Source: JAFDVL01 sp043736395 (GTDB lineage Bacteria > Acidobacteriota > Blastocatellia > RBC074). Taken from it: a DNA stretch of 13,879 nucleotides. The stretch covers positions 1 through 13,879 of the forward strand of contig JAYTCQ010000318.1 of the NCBI GenBank assembly GCA_043736395.1, in the 5' to 3' direction. A program made the translations under genes and the position numbers. Below are positions 7,571 through 13,879 of the stretch, one piece after another; positions within the stretch are counted from its first letter, which is position 1; every line of letters begins with the position of its first letter. The notes beneath the pieces are model-generated. The model was not told where the DNA came from. It did not search any database and saw nothing but the letters and a program-made list of their open reading frames with translations.

Positions 7571-8262
7571 AGTGCGCGGGCCGAACGGGCTGACGTTTAA
7601 TTTTAACTACACCCGCAGCAAAGCGATTGGCACCATCAACGGCAATCGCAGTGCTTACATTCAAGAGAAGCACCTTTCGACGACCGATCAGCCGAACATT
7701 CTTAACGCGTTTTATTCTTACGAATTACCGTTCGGAAAAGGACGAATGCTCAATCCCGGAAACGTCGTTGCGCGTTCATTAGTGAGCGGCTGGCAGATTT
7801 CCGGGATCACGCTTTACTCGACGGGTACGCCACTCGGCCCGTTCACGGCGAACTGCAACGTACCGCAAGCGGGTACGTGTTGGGCGAGTTATAACCCGGC
7901 TTTCACTGGCCCCGCACGCATCAACGGAGCCTGGGGCAACGGTAACGTTCTGGGCGCAGTGGCAGGAGCGACACCGTTTATTGATGTGAATGCCCTGCTG
8001 CCTTCACCTATGGCAATACGCCTGCGACCGGGGCTTACGGCTTGCGTAATCCGCATTTCATCAATCAAGACTTAAGTCTTTTGCTGAATTTTCAAGTCCG
8101 CGAAAATCTCAAGTTTGTGTTCGGCGCAGATGGATTCAACATCTTCAATGCGGTTCGGTTCGGTGCGATCAACACGAACATCACCAGCGCCAGCTTCGGC
8201 AAGGTCGGCGCCAAACCAATTTGCCGCGCGTCTTCCAGTTCAAGCTGAGAGTTGATTTCTAA
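7571..8262 (+). pseudogene. TonB-dependent receptor (Oar-like), C-terminal fragment with two frameshifts
   Basis: From about GPNGLTFNFNYTRSKAIGTI the frame matches the C-terminal beta-barrel of large acidobacterial TonB-dependent receptors with a carboxypeptidase-regulatory plug. Recognisable segments include YSYELPFGKGRML, SGWQISGITLYSTGTP and, after a shift, TYGNTPATGAYGLRNPHF and FGADGFNIFNAVRFG. The first frameshift lies near 8000, where the homologous reading moves from frame 0 (position mod 3) to frame 2. The second lies near 8210, moving to frame 1, which restores NLPRVFQFKLRVDF and ends at TAA 8260-8262. The terminal Phe is the usual outer-membrane barrel sorting residue. Both shifts equal a one-base loss. 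The first ~75% of a receptor of this family (about 1000 residues) is absent, so this is the relic of an outer-membrane transporter. Confidence 0.8.
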
Positions 8263-8265
8263 GCC

Positions 8266-8316
8266 GAAATCCTGAGCTGGAGCGCATGAATAAATCGCGC
8301 TCCAGCTCAGGATTTC
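8266..8316. terminator. Perfect 20-bp hairpin just after the receptor relic
   Basis: The arms 8266-8285 (GAAATCCTGAGCTGGAGCGC) and 8297-8316 are exact reverse complements with an 11-base loop. The left arm starts 3 bases after the ancestral receptor stop, as expected of a transcription terminator, but there is no T-run on either side. The right arm overlaps the last codons of the minus-strand transposase relic, so it could instead be a rearrangement or IS-related palindrome. Confidence 0.6.
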
Positions 8317-8558
8317 TCACGCACTTCCTGCACTAGCGTCAGTAATTCTATATGATTTTTTTTCACGTTGCGGGTAATTACCTCGTGCCTTTGAACACTT
8401 GACAGGCAGCCTTCTCGAACCCTCCACAACGCCAGTGTTATTCCCTCCAGCGTGACCGCCAAGTCGTGATGGTTCCCTCAATTATCTCGAATATCAAGCT
8501 GTTCTGCCGTTTTCAGTCTCACATAAAAACTACAACTCGCTTCTTCACAAGCTTGCAT
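8307..8558 (-). pseudogene. Decayed ISAs1/H-repeat-type transposase N-terminal fragment
   Basis: Reading the minus strand from ATG 8558-8556 gives 83 codons with a single internal TGA at 8480-8478. The sequence around it, QLDIRDN-stop-GNHHDLAVTLEGITLALW followed by REGCLSSVQRH and NHIELLTLVQEVREKS, resembles the N-terminal DDE_Tnp_1-associated domain of ISAs1/H-repeat transposases, where a D-RDNRGK-HDLA segment precedes a hydrophobic helix. The frame ends at 8309-8307 inside the perfect inverted repeat, roughly where the family usually continues with a KSISR-like segment. The catalytic DDE domain is absent from the window, so the fragment is inactive. The assignment rests on remembered family pattern, and the fragment is short. 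Confidence 0.45.
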
Positions 8559-8959
8559 TTGCTGTCTTCTTTCTTTTCGAAAACTGAAATTTATTGGTAT
8601 ACAGCCTTTTTTTCAATATAAAGGAGAAAGCCCTGGTATTGGCCACCTGAAAAATTTCAGAAAGAGAGCAATGATGGAAAGTATTGCACTGACACAATGG
8701 TTGGTTTTGAGGCGAGCTGAAATTGTAGATTGACGGCTTTGGTAAAATTCGTTTAGAATCTCATTTCGTTCTTCGCTGCCAGATTTTTTAACTTAACAAG
8801 AAGCATTAAGTTCTCACTTTGCCCTTGCGGAATTGAAATTTCCCAATAATAGAAAGCCTCAGCCAGAATTTCCACGTAGATCAACAGGCTCAAAACACTG
8901 AGTCAATTTTAAATTCCTGCTCTCACGAATATCAACGATCCTTGATCCGGAGATAAAAA
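8559..8959. other. Noncoding stretch upstream of the large secreted protein gene
   Basis: I see no gene here. It is AT-rich and holds a candidate promoter (8730-8759). It also holds a 20-codon plus-strand frame (ATG at 8671, stop at 8731-8733) with a purine-rich GAGAG upstream but no recognisable product. Two overlapping minus-strand frames of about 50-70 codons lack convincing starts or family resemblance. A GGAG site at 8949-8952 serves the ATG at 8960. Confidence 0.5.
8730..8759 (+). promoter_or_regulatory. Candidate sigma70-type promoter for the large secreted protein
   Basis: TTGACG (8730-8735) and TAGAAT (8754-8759), each a 5/6 consensus match, are 18 bases apart. The predicted transcript would have a leader of about 190 bases before the ATG at 8960, in which I found no recognisable riboswitch. 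Confidence 0.38.
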
Positions 8960-11900
8960 ATGAACGCAAAAAAAACTCTCACTCGTAGTTTCTCTTTACC
9001 AATCCTCCGTCTGACGGCATCTTTTTTGTTAGCGATCATTATTTTCTGCAGTGTGCCGAATGTTCAGGCAAGAAGAGGTTCCAGTCATCAGGCTGCGCAG
9101 CCACTGACAAATAGACTAGTGGATGATGAATCATCCACCCTCTTGAAAAATTACGGGAAGTTGCCATTACGATTTGAAGCAAATCAGGGACAGGCTCCAA
9201 CGCCTGGAAAATTCATCGCGCGCGGTCAGGGATATAATTTATCACTGCAACCGACGAGAGCAATTTTACAGTTACGTCAATCTGCTTCCGCGAAGGAGGA
9301 GTCATCGGAGCAGACACAAATCGGAATAGAATTTATCGGATCCAACACAGACGCTTTGATGCAGGGTGAAAACATCTTATCAGGAGTGACCAACTATTTT
9401 GTTGGCAATGATCCGACCAAATGGCACACGAATGTCGCTACGTATTCACAAGTGAAATATAAAAATCTTTACTCTGGCATTGACCTGATTTATTACGGTA
9501 CGAAGGGTCAGTTGGAATACGATTTTGTGATCTCGCCAAGAGCGAATCCTCAGGCTATTCAGATGTCATTTGAAGGTGTAAATGCACTGCGGATTAATCA
9601 GCAAGGACAGCTGGTCTTACAGACGACCAATGGAGAAGCGCGCCAACTAAAACCGATCATCTATCAAACTGTCAATGGGAAGCGACGAGAAATTCCAGGT
9701 CGTTATGTCCTGCAAGGTCGAAACCGCGTGGGTTTTCAAATTGGTAAATATAATCGAAGCCTCCCCTTGGTAATTGATCCGATTCTGGAATATTCAACTT
9801 TTCTCGGTGGCGCGGGAGTTGACCAAGGATTTGGAATTGCAGTGGACAAAGATGGAAACACGTACCTGACAGGAAGCACGACCTCTTTTGATTTTCCAAT
9901 CGCCGGGACTCTCCAACCAACTAAAAATAATTTAACTGACGCTTTTGTATTGAAACTGAATGCCAGTGGATCCGCCATTGTTTATGCAGCTTATTTAGGT
10001 GGAGCTGGCAATGACTCTTCAAACGGAATCGCGATAGACACGGACGGGAATGCCTATGTCACAGGAACTACCGGATCGGCTGATTTCCCCACTACAAATG
10101 GTGCCTTACAAACAATTTACAAGGGGTTGGCAGATGCTTTTCTCACAAAGATTAATGCAACAGGCACGGCACTTGTATATTCTAGTTATTTAGGAGGTAG
10201 CGGAACAGAAATAGCCAATTCAATATCTATTGATAATACCGGAAGTGCATACATTACAGGTCGCACTGATTCGTCTGATTTACCTGCGACTGGAATTCAG
10301 ACAACAAGAAAAGGCACCCTTGCCTATAAAAGCATTAACGGGGGGAATGACTGGACGACCAGCAATAACAATTTAATCGGCGCTCTAACGAATGCAATTG
10401 CGATCAATCCGACGAACTCAAGCATCGTTTATCTCAGTACAAATTCAAAATTCTATCAAACCATCAATGAAGGAGGACTTTGGAAATCAATCACACTGCC
10501 GCCTGTGACAACGAATACTACGCCAGTTACTTCGACTATTGTGGTGAATCCTAAAACCCCTAGTACTGTCTATGTTGGCGGTTCGACCGTATATAAAAGT
10601 ACAGATGATGGTGCTACCTGGGTGATTAAAAATGCCGGACTCCAGCAAAATAATGTTCCGATCCCTGTTTCGTTTTTGGCGATTGATCCAAAGCAGCCGG
10701 ACACGCTTTATGCGGCGACGAGTGTGGGAGTTTATAAAACCACAGATGGCGGAGAATTTTGGACTGCGATGAATGTAGGGTTAAATCTTCAACCGCTAAC
10801 TGCAGCGCAACTTCGAATTACAAAATTGGTAGTTAATCCAATCACTACCTCGACAGTTTTGGCCTCAACAAGTAATGGAATTTTTAGAACAATTGATGGC
10901 GGAAATAATTGGGGATTCTCAAGCGGTGGAATTCCAAGTTCAGGGCAACTTCCAATCGAAATCTCAACGCTTGCGATAGATCAAATCAATCCATTAATTG
11001 TTTATGCAAGTCCACAAAGCGGACAAGGTGGTGTTTATAAATCAATCGACGGTGGGATGACGTGGGGATCAATTTCAACTGGGCTTACCGTGAAAATTGG
11101 AACATCCATCGTACCCTTTTTAGTACCAACTTTGGTCACTGATCCAAACATTTCCGGTACAGTTTATGGTGGCACAAATATCGGTGGAATTTACAAGACT
11201 ACTGACGGTGGTACGACTTGGAATCAGGTGACGAACGGACTCAATAATAATAATATTCTTGCATTGGCAATTGATCCATCCAATCCAGCTAAAATTTATG
11301 CTGGAGCAAATATCGGCAGTGACGGGTTCGTTGCAAAAGTGAATCCGACTGGCACGCAGATTAATTATTTGAGTTATTTGGGAGGAAATGAAGACGATGA
11401 AGGTCGAAGTATCGCGATTGACAAAGATAAAAATGCCTTTGTAATTGGCAATAGTTTGTCCTCAAATTACCCGACAGCAGTTCCTTTTCAAGCGTTTAGT
11501 AATGGATTTCGGGACGTTGTCATCAGCAAGATAAATGCAGCGGGGACAAGTCTGATTTATTCAACTTATTTAGGTGGTAGTACGGACGAACAGGGGCGAG
11601 GAATTGCTATCAATGCTGCTGGAGAAGCTTGCCTTACTGGTGCTACGCTCTCTTTCAATTTTCCGACGGTCAATGCGATTAAGAGTACCAATAGTGGTGT
11701 ATTTGATAGCTTCGTCAGCAAGTTAAGCAGCGATGGTTCGAAGTTGGAATTTTCAACTTATCTCGGTGGGTCGGTATCAGATCAAGCGAATGGAATTGCG
11801 CTGGATCAGGCTGGAAATATTTTTCTCACGGGAGTAACCAACTCAGGCAATTTTCCCTTAGTCAATGCTTTTCAGACTCAACTCAATGGTCAAGTCGGCG

Positions 11901-13879
11901 GTGGTAATCAAGATGCTTTCATTACTAAAATGGATAGAGCGGGAACTAAAATTCTTTACTCCTCTTTTCTGGGGGGCCGCCTATCCGATGCTGGAAATGC
12001 AATTACAGTGGATGCTGGCGGGAACGTGTACGTCACTGGCGTGACTGCTTCAATTGATTTTCCAACTTCCAAATCACTCATGACATATCGTGGCAACGAT
12101 ACATATATAGCAAAATTAGCGACGGCGGCAGATGTGGCAATTACAATGACAGATTCGCGTGATCCGGTGATGGTAGGTAATTCGTTTAGCTACAATTTAA
12201 CTGTCACGAATAACGGGCCAGATACAGCTTCAAATGTTGTCGTAACAGATATTTTGCCTGCGAATGTTTCGGTCGGTTCAGTCGTGGCAAGTCAGGGAAG
12301 TTGTACTGGAACAGGTTCGTTGACATGCAATCTCGGGACGCTGGAACAAAATTCTCAGGTGACAATCACACTTAATTTAACGCCAAACGTTGCTGGAACG
12401 ATTACGAATCAAGCCAGTGTTAGCAGCAGCATCTTTGATCCAACGTCGGGAAATAACATGGCTTCACAAAGTACCAAAATTTCCGATAAACCATCTATTA
12501 CTGGAAGAGTCGCTCTAGTCAGTGGTGAAGGCCTTGGCAAAGTCGCTATTAATCAATCAGGAAATCCAACGACTACGTTAACAAATGCGGATGGAAGCTT
12601 TCAATTTCTGGAATTGCTGCTCAACAGCAATCATACGCTGACGCCAAAGCTTAAGGGTTACGTGTTCAATCCGTCCAGCCAGACTCTGACGAATTTAATT
12701 AAAGATCAGACAGTAAATTTCACGGCAGTCTTTTGTGATTTTACTTTATCGCCAACCAATCAGACATTTTCAAACATCGGTGGTACAGGCAGTATTCAGG
12801 TCGGAAGCCCCGATCCGCAATGCCTGTGGACGGCGCGCAGCAATGCTCCGTGGATTAAACTAACTTCACCGACAAGCGGTCCTCCTAATGGTACAGTTAC
12901 CTTTACTGTTGACCCCACGACAACGGGAAGGAGCGGGACAATTACTGTAGCGGGTAAAAACTTTATCGTCTCTCAGCAAGTTTCGATTTGTGCCCCGGAC
13001 TTCAATCAGCCAACTGTTTCGGGAGTAAATTTAGCCGTCACGCAATTTGTCAATCGGGATTTTAACGGCGACGGTTTTACGGACTTGGCGATGATTTCTC
13101 CACCGGATCAAACCGTTTCATTAGTTCTGAATGATGGCAAAGGCAGTCTGGCAGGGAATCCACTGGTTATTATTTCCGGCGTGCAGCCCAGATCTCTACA
13201 TGGTGGCGACGTGAATGCGGACGGAAAGCAGGATTTGATTTTTGTGAATAACAGTACCGATAACAACGTGTATGTTTTATTGGGTAATGGCGCTGGTGGA
13301 TTTGCTGCTCCGAAAACTTTTAAAGCCGGAACTTCGCCTAATTGGGCCGCGCTCGGAGATTTTAATGGCGACAAGAAAGTTGATTTGATCATTGGGAATC
13401 TTAGCACTAACGGCGGAGCGGCTGAATATAATGTAACAATCTATCCAGGAAACGGCGATGGAACTTTTGCCGCAGGTCGAGGCGTCGGCGAGCCATTACA
13501 ATTTTTCGATGGTATTCGGCAAGTGGAAGTTGGAGATTTTAATGGGGACGGAAAGCTTGACGCATTATTGGCTACAAATGCATCTGGATTCCGAATTATA
13601 TTAGGCGATGGAATGGGCGGAATTACTTCAAGCACCGGAGGTCTCCCTTTTGGAGGAAATGCAATGGTGATTGGTGATTTCAATCGAGATGGAAAAAGTG
13701 ATTATGCATATTATGCCGGTTCGGTCTCTGTCTTTCTCGGTACTGCAACCATTAATCCGGCAAATTACGAAATGCCCGGAACAATTAAACTCGCCGCGGA
13801 GGATATAAACTCAGATGGAAAACTTGACTTGATCGGTCTGAGCCAGGATGGGGTTTTAGTTCGTAACGGAAATGGTGAT
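8960..13879 (+). CDS. Large secreted modular beta-propeller protein, SBBP/Asp-box/DUF11/BACON/FG-GAP (3' end beyond window)
   Basis: I translated this frame codon by codon; it is open for 1640 codons to the last base, so the C-terminus is missing. The ATG follows GGAG by seven bases. Domains in order are: signal peptide 1-37 (VQA cleavage site); DUF7948-like N-terminal domain ~60-276 (LPLRFEANQGQ to VIDPILEYSTFLGG); SBBP blades at ~287, 351 and 416; seven Asp-box repeats ~455-790; four SBBP blades at ~811, 876, 940 and 1010; DUF11 ~1057-1172 (VTNNGPDTASNVVVTD); a carboxypeptidase-regulatory-like domain ~1178-1254 (ITGRV, TNADGSFQF); a BACON domain ~1258-1345 (WIKLTSPTSG); and FG-GAP/VCBS repeats from ~1367 with at least six D-x-N-x-D-x-K/F-x-D calcium loops. 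No enzymatic motif is visible. These architectures are common in Acidobacteriota as giant extracellular or surface proteins of unknown function, probably in adhesion or glycan/protein binding. It is a monocistronic-looking gene with its own promoter. Confidence 0.93.
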   Translation, partial: MNAKKTLTRSFSLPILRLTASFLLAIIIFCSVPNVQARRGSSHQAAQPLTNRLVDDESSTLLKNYGKLPLRFEANQGQAPTPGKFIARGQGYNLSLQPTRAILQLRQSASAKEESSEQTQIGIEFIGSNTDALMQGENILSGVTNYFVGNDPTKWHTNVATYSQVKYKNLYSGIDLIYYGTKGQLEYDFVISPRANPQAIQMSFEGVNALRINQQGQLVLQTTNGEARQLKPIIYQTVNGKRREIPGRYVLQGRNRVGFQIGKYNRSLPLVIDPILEYSTFLGGAGVDQGFGIAVDKDGNTYLTGSTTSFDFPIAGTLQPTKNNLTDAFVLKLNASGSAIVYAAYLGGAGNDSSNGIAIDTDGNAYVTGTTGSADFPTTNGALQTIYKGLADAFLTKINATGTALVYSSYLGGSGTEIANSISIDNTGSAYITGRTDSSDLPATGIQTTRKGTLAYKSINGGNDWTTSNNNLIGALTNAIAINPTNSSIVYLSTNSKFYQTINEGGLWKSITLPPVTTNTTPVTSTIVVNPKTPSTVYVGGSTVYKSTDDGATWVIKNAGLQQNNVPIPVSFLAIDPKQPDTLYAATSVGVYKTTDGGEFWTAMNVGLNLQPLTAAQLRITKLVVNPITTSTVLASTSNGIFRTIDGGNNWGFSSGGIPSSGQLPIEISTLAIDQINPLIVYASPQSGQGGVYKSIDGGMTWGSISTGLTVKIGTSIVPFLVPTLVTDPNISGTVYGGTNIGGIYKTTDGGTTWNQVTNGLNNNNILALAIDPSNPAKIYAGANIGSDGFVAKVNPTGTQINYLSYLGGNEDDEGRSIAIDKDKNAFVIGNSLSSNYPTAVPFQAFSNGFRDVVISKINAAGTSLIYSTYLGGSTDEQGRGIAINAAGEACLTGATLSFNFPTVNAIKSTNSGVFDSFVSKLSSDGSKLEFSTYLGGSVSDQANGIALDQAGNIFLTGVTNSGNFPLVNAFQTQLNGQVGGGNQDAFITKMDRAGTKILYSSFLGGRLSDAGNAITVDAGGNVYVTGVTASIDFPTSKSLMTYRGNDTYIAKLATAADVAITMTDSRDPVMVGNSFSYNLTVTNNGPDTASNVVVTDILPANVSVGSVVASQGSCTGTGSLTCNLGTLEQNSQVTITLNLTPNVAGTITNQASVSSSIFDPTSGNNMASQSTKISDKPSITGRVALVSGEGLGKVAINQSGNPTTTLTNADGSFQFLELLLNSNHTLTPKLKGYVFNPSSQTLTNLIKDQTVNFTAVFCDFTLSPTNQTFSNIGGTGSIQVGSPDPQCLWTARSNAPWIKLTSPTSGPPNGTVTFTVDPTTTGRSGTITVAGKNFIVSQQVSICAPDFNQPTVSGVNLAVTQFVNRDFNGDGFTDLAMISPPDQTVSLVLNDGKGSLAGNPLVIISGVQPRSLHGGDVNADGKQDLIFVNNSTDNNVYVLLGNGAGGFAAPKTFKAGTSPNWAALGDFNGDKKVDLIIGNLSTNGGAAEYNVTIYPGNGDGTFAAGRGVGEPLQFFDGIRQVEVGDFNGDGKLDALLATNASGFRIILGDGMGGITSSTGGLPFGGNAMVIGDFNRDGKSDYAYYAGSVSVFLGTATINPANYEMPGTIKLAAEDINSDGKLDLIGLSQDGVLVRNGNGD
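9817..10302 (+). repeat. SBBP beta-propeller blades 1-3 (protein repeat)
   Basis: Three degenerate ~65-residue repeats carry the SBBP core G-I-A-[VI]-D-x-x-G-N-x-Y-[LV]-T-G-x-T followed by D-F-P. Examples are GIAVDKDGNTYLTGST and GIAIDTDGNAYVTGTT; the third is weaker (SISIDNTGSAYITGRT, DLP). Each blade is followed by an A-F-[VL]-x-K-[LI]-N segment and a Y-x-x-Y-L-G-G segment. The array stops after blade 3 and resumes at 11391. Confidence 0.85.
10318..11320 (+). repeat. Seven Asp-box repeats inserted in the SBBP array
   Basis: Seven repeats of 43-51 residues carry [YF]-[KRQ]-[ST]-x-[DN]-x-G-x-x-W. They start near 10325, 10453, 10591, 10734, 10882, 11036 and 11189: YKSINGGNDW, YQTINEGGLW, YKSTDDGATW, YKTTDGGEFW, FRTIDGGNNW, YKSIDGGMTW and YKTTDGGTTW. 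Most are followed by a D/N-P-x-x-P segment and a [VI]-Y-[AVG] strand. This is the Asp-box pattern of sialidase-, sortilin- and Ycf48-like propellers. The catalytic residues of sialidases are not evident. Confidence 0.85.
11391..12075 (+). repeat. SBBP beta-propeller blades 4-7 (protein repeat)
   Basis: Four more SBBP repeats: SIAIDKDKNAFVIGNS, GIAINAAGEACLTGAT, GIALDQAGNIFLTGVT and AITVDAGGNVYVTGVT, each followed by an N/D-[FY]-P element. Between them lie copies of S-T-Y-L-G-G-S. With the three upstream blades the total is seven, a common number for a closed propeller. Confidence 0.85.

Noticed and set aside
7209..8075. Continuous 288-codon frame starting at TTG as a functional gene
   Set aside because: The frame begins inside a recognisable lyase propeller, crosses into a receptor barrel and ends out of frame with the receptor homology. 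It is the readable part of a chimeric pseudogene.
8671..8733. 20-residue plus-strand peptide with a purine-rich upstream sequence
   Set aside because: Too short to support without conservation, and it overlaps the candidate promoter of the large downstream gene.
8757..8895. Minus-strand open stretch ending in a KNLAAKNEMRF-like sequence
   Set aside because: No ATG or ribosome binding site in frame, no family resemblance, and an overlapping frame of similar length is also open, as expected in AT-rich noncoding DNA.
10318..11320. Asp-box block as a sialidase
   Set aside because: Asp-boxes are structural; the arginine triad and catalytic residues of sialidases are not visible, and the repeats fit sortilin- or Ycf48-like propellers equally well.
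13108..13683. Two minus-strand frames (99 and 80 codons) opposite the FG-GAP region
   Set aside because: The plus-strand frame is continuous and domain-rich here; the opposite frames are Pro/Ser-rich shadows of the repeated Asp/Gly codons.
1..13879. CRISPR array, tRNA or rRNA genes, phage or toxin-antitoxin module
   Set aside because: No regularly spaced direct repeats, tRNA-like cloverleaf, rRNA core sequence or paired small genes were recognised on either strand.

Overview
The window most likely comes from an Acidobacteriota genome, probably of the Blastocatellia type. This is inferred from three things: a very large secreted protein that combines SBBP, Asp-box, DUF11, BACON and FG-GAP modules; the C-terminus of an Oar-like TonB-dependent receptor; and moderate GC with signal-peptide-rich genes. 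No rRNA, tRNA, CRISPR array or phage module is visible.

Left part (1-6787, minus strand): three co-oriented, tightly packed genes for exported proteins. In transcription order they are a DUF1175 (YfaT-like) putative lipoprotein with an NlpC/P60-like Cys/His/His set, a DUF3298 (RsiV-like) putative lipoprotein, and a 1639-residue bacterial alpha-2-macroglobulin of the YfaS type with an intact thioester motif (CTEQ). DUF1175 and a macroglobulin are also neighbours in the E. coli yfa cluster, so the pairing is probably functional. The products look like an envelope-protection set in which the macroglobulin traps proteases. A triple 9-bp repeat lies in the gap before the macroglobulin gene.

Middle (6788-8959): a gene-poor, decayed region. 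After a divergent intergenic stretch with an 11-bp inverted repeat there is a chimeric pseudogene. It has the ribosome binding site, signal peptide and first propeller blades of an oligogalacturonate-lyase-like protein, broken by a TAA at codon 26. This is fused in frame to the last ~225 codons of a TonB-dependent receptor, which carry two further frameshifts. A perfect 20-bp inverted repeat follows 3 bases after the ancestral receptor stop. It overlaps the end of a minus-strand fragment that resembles the N-terminal domain of an ISAs1/H-repeat-type transposase and has one internal stop. About 400 bases with no recognisable gene, and one candidate promoter, follow.

Right part (8960-13879, plus strand): one open frame without a stop, cut by the window edge. 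It encodes at least 1640 residues of a secreted modular protein: signal peptide, DUF7948-like N-terminal domain, three SBBP blades, seven Asp-box repeats, four more SBBP blades, DUF11, a carboxypeptidase-regulatory-like domain, BACON and calcium-binding FG-GAP/VCBS repeats. The 3+4 SBBP arrangement suggests one seven-bladed propeller with a second seven-repeat propeller inserted into it.

The most notable points are the DUF1175-DUF3298-macroglobulin operon, the chimeric pseudogene next to a transposase relic, and the nested double propeller.
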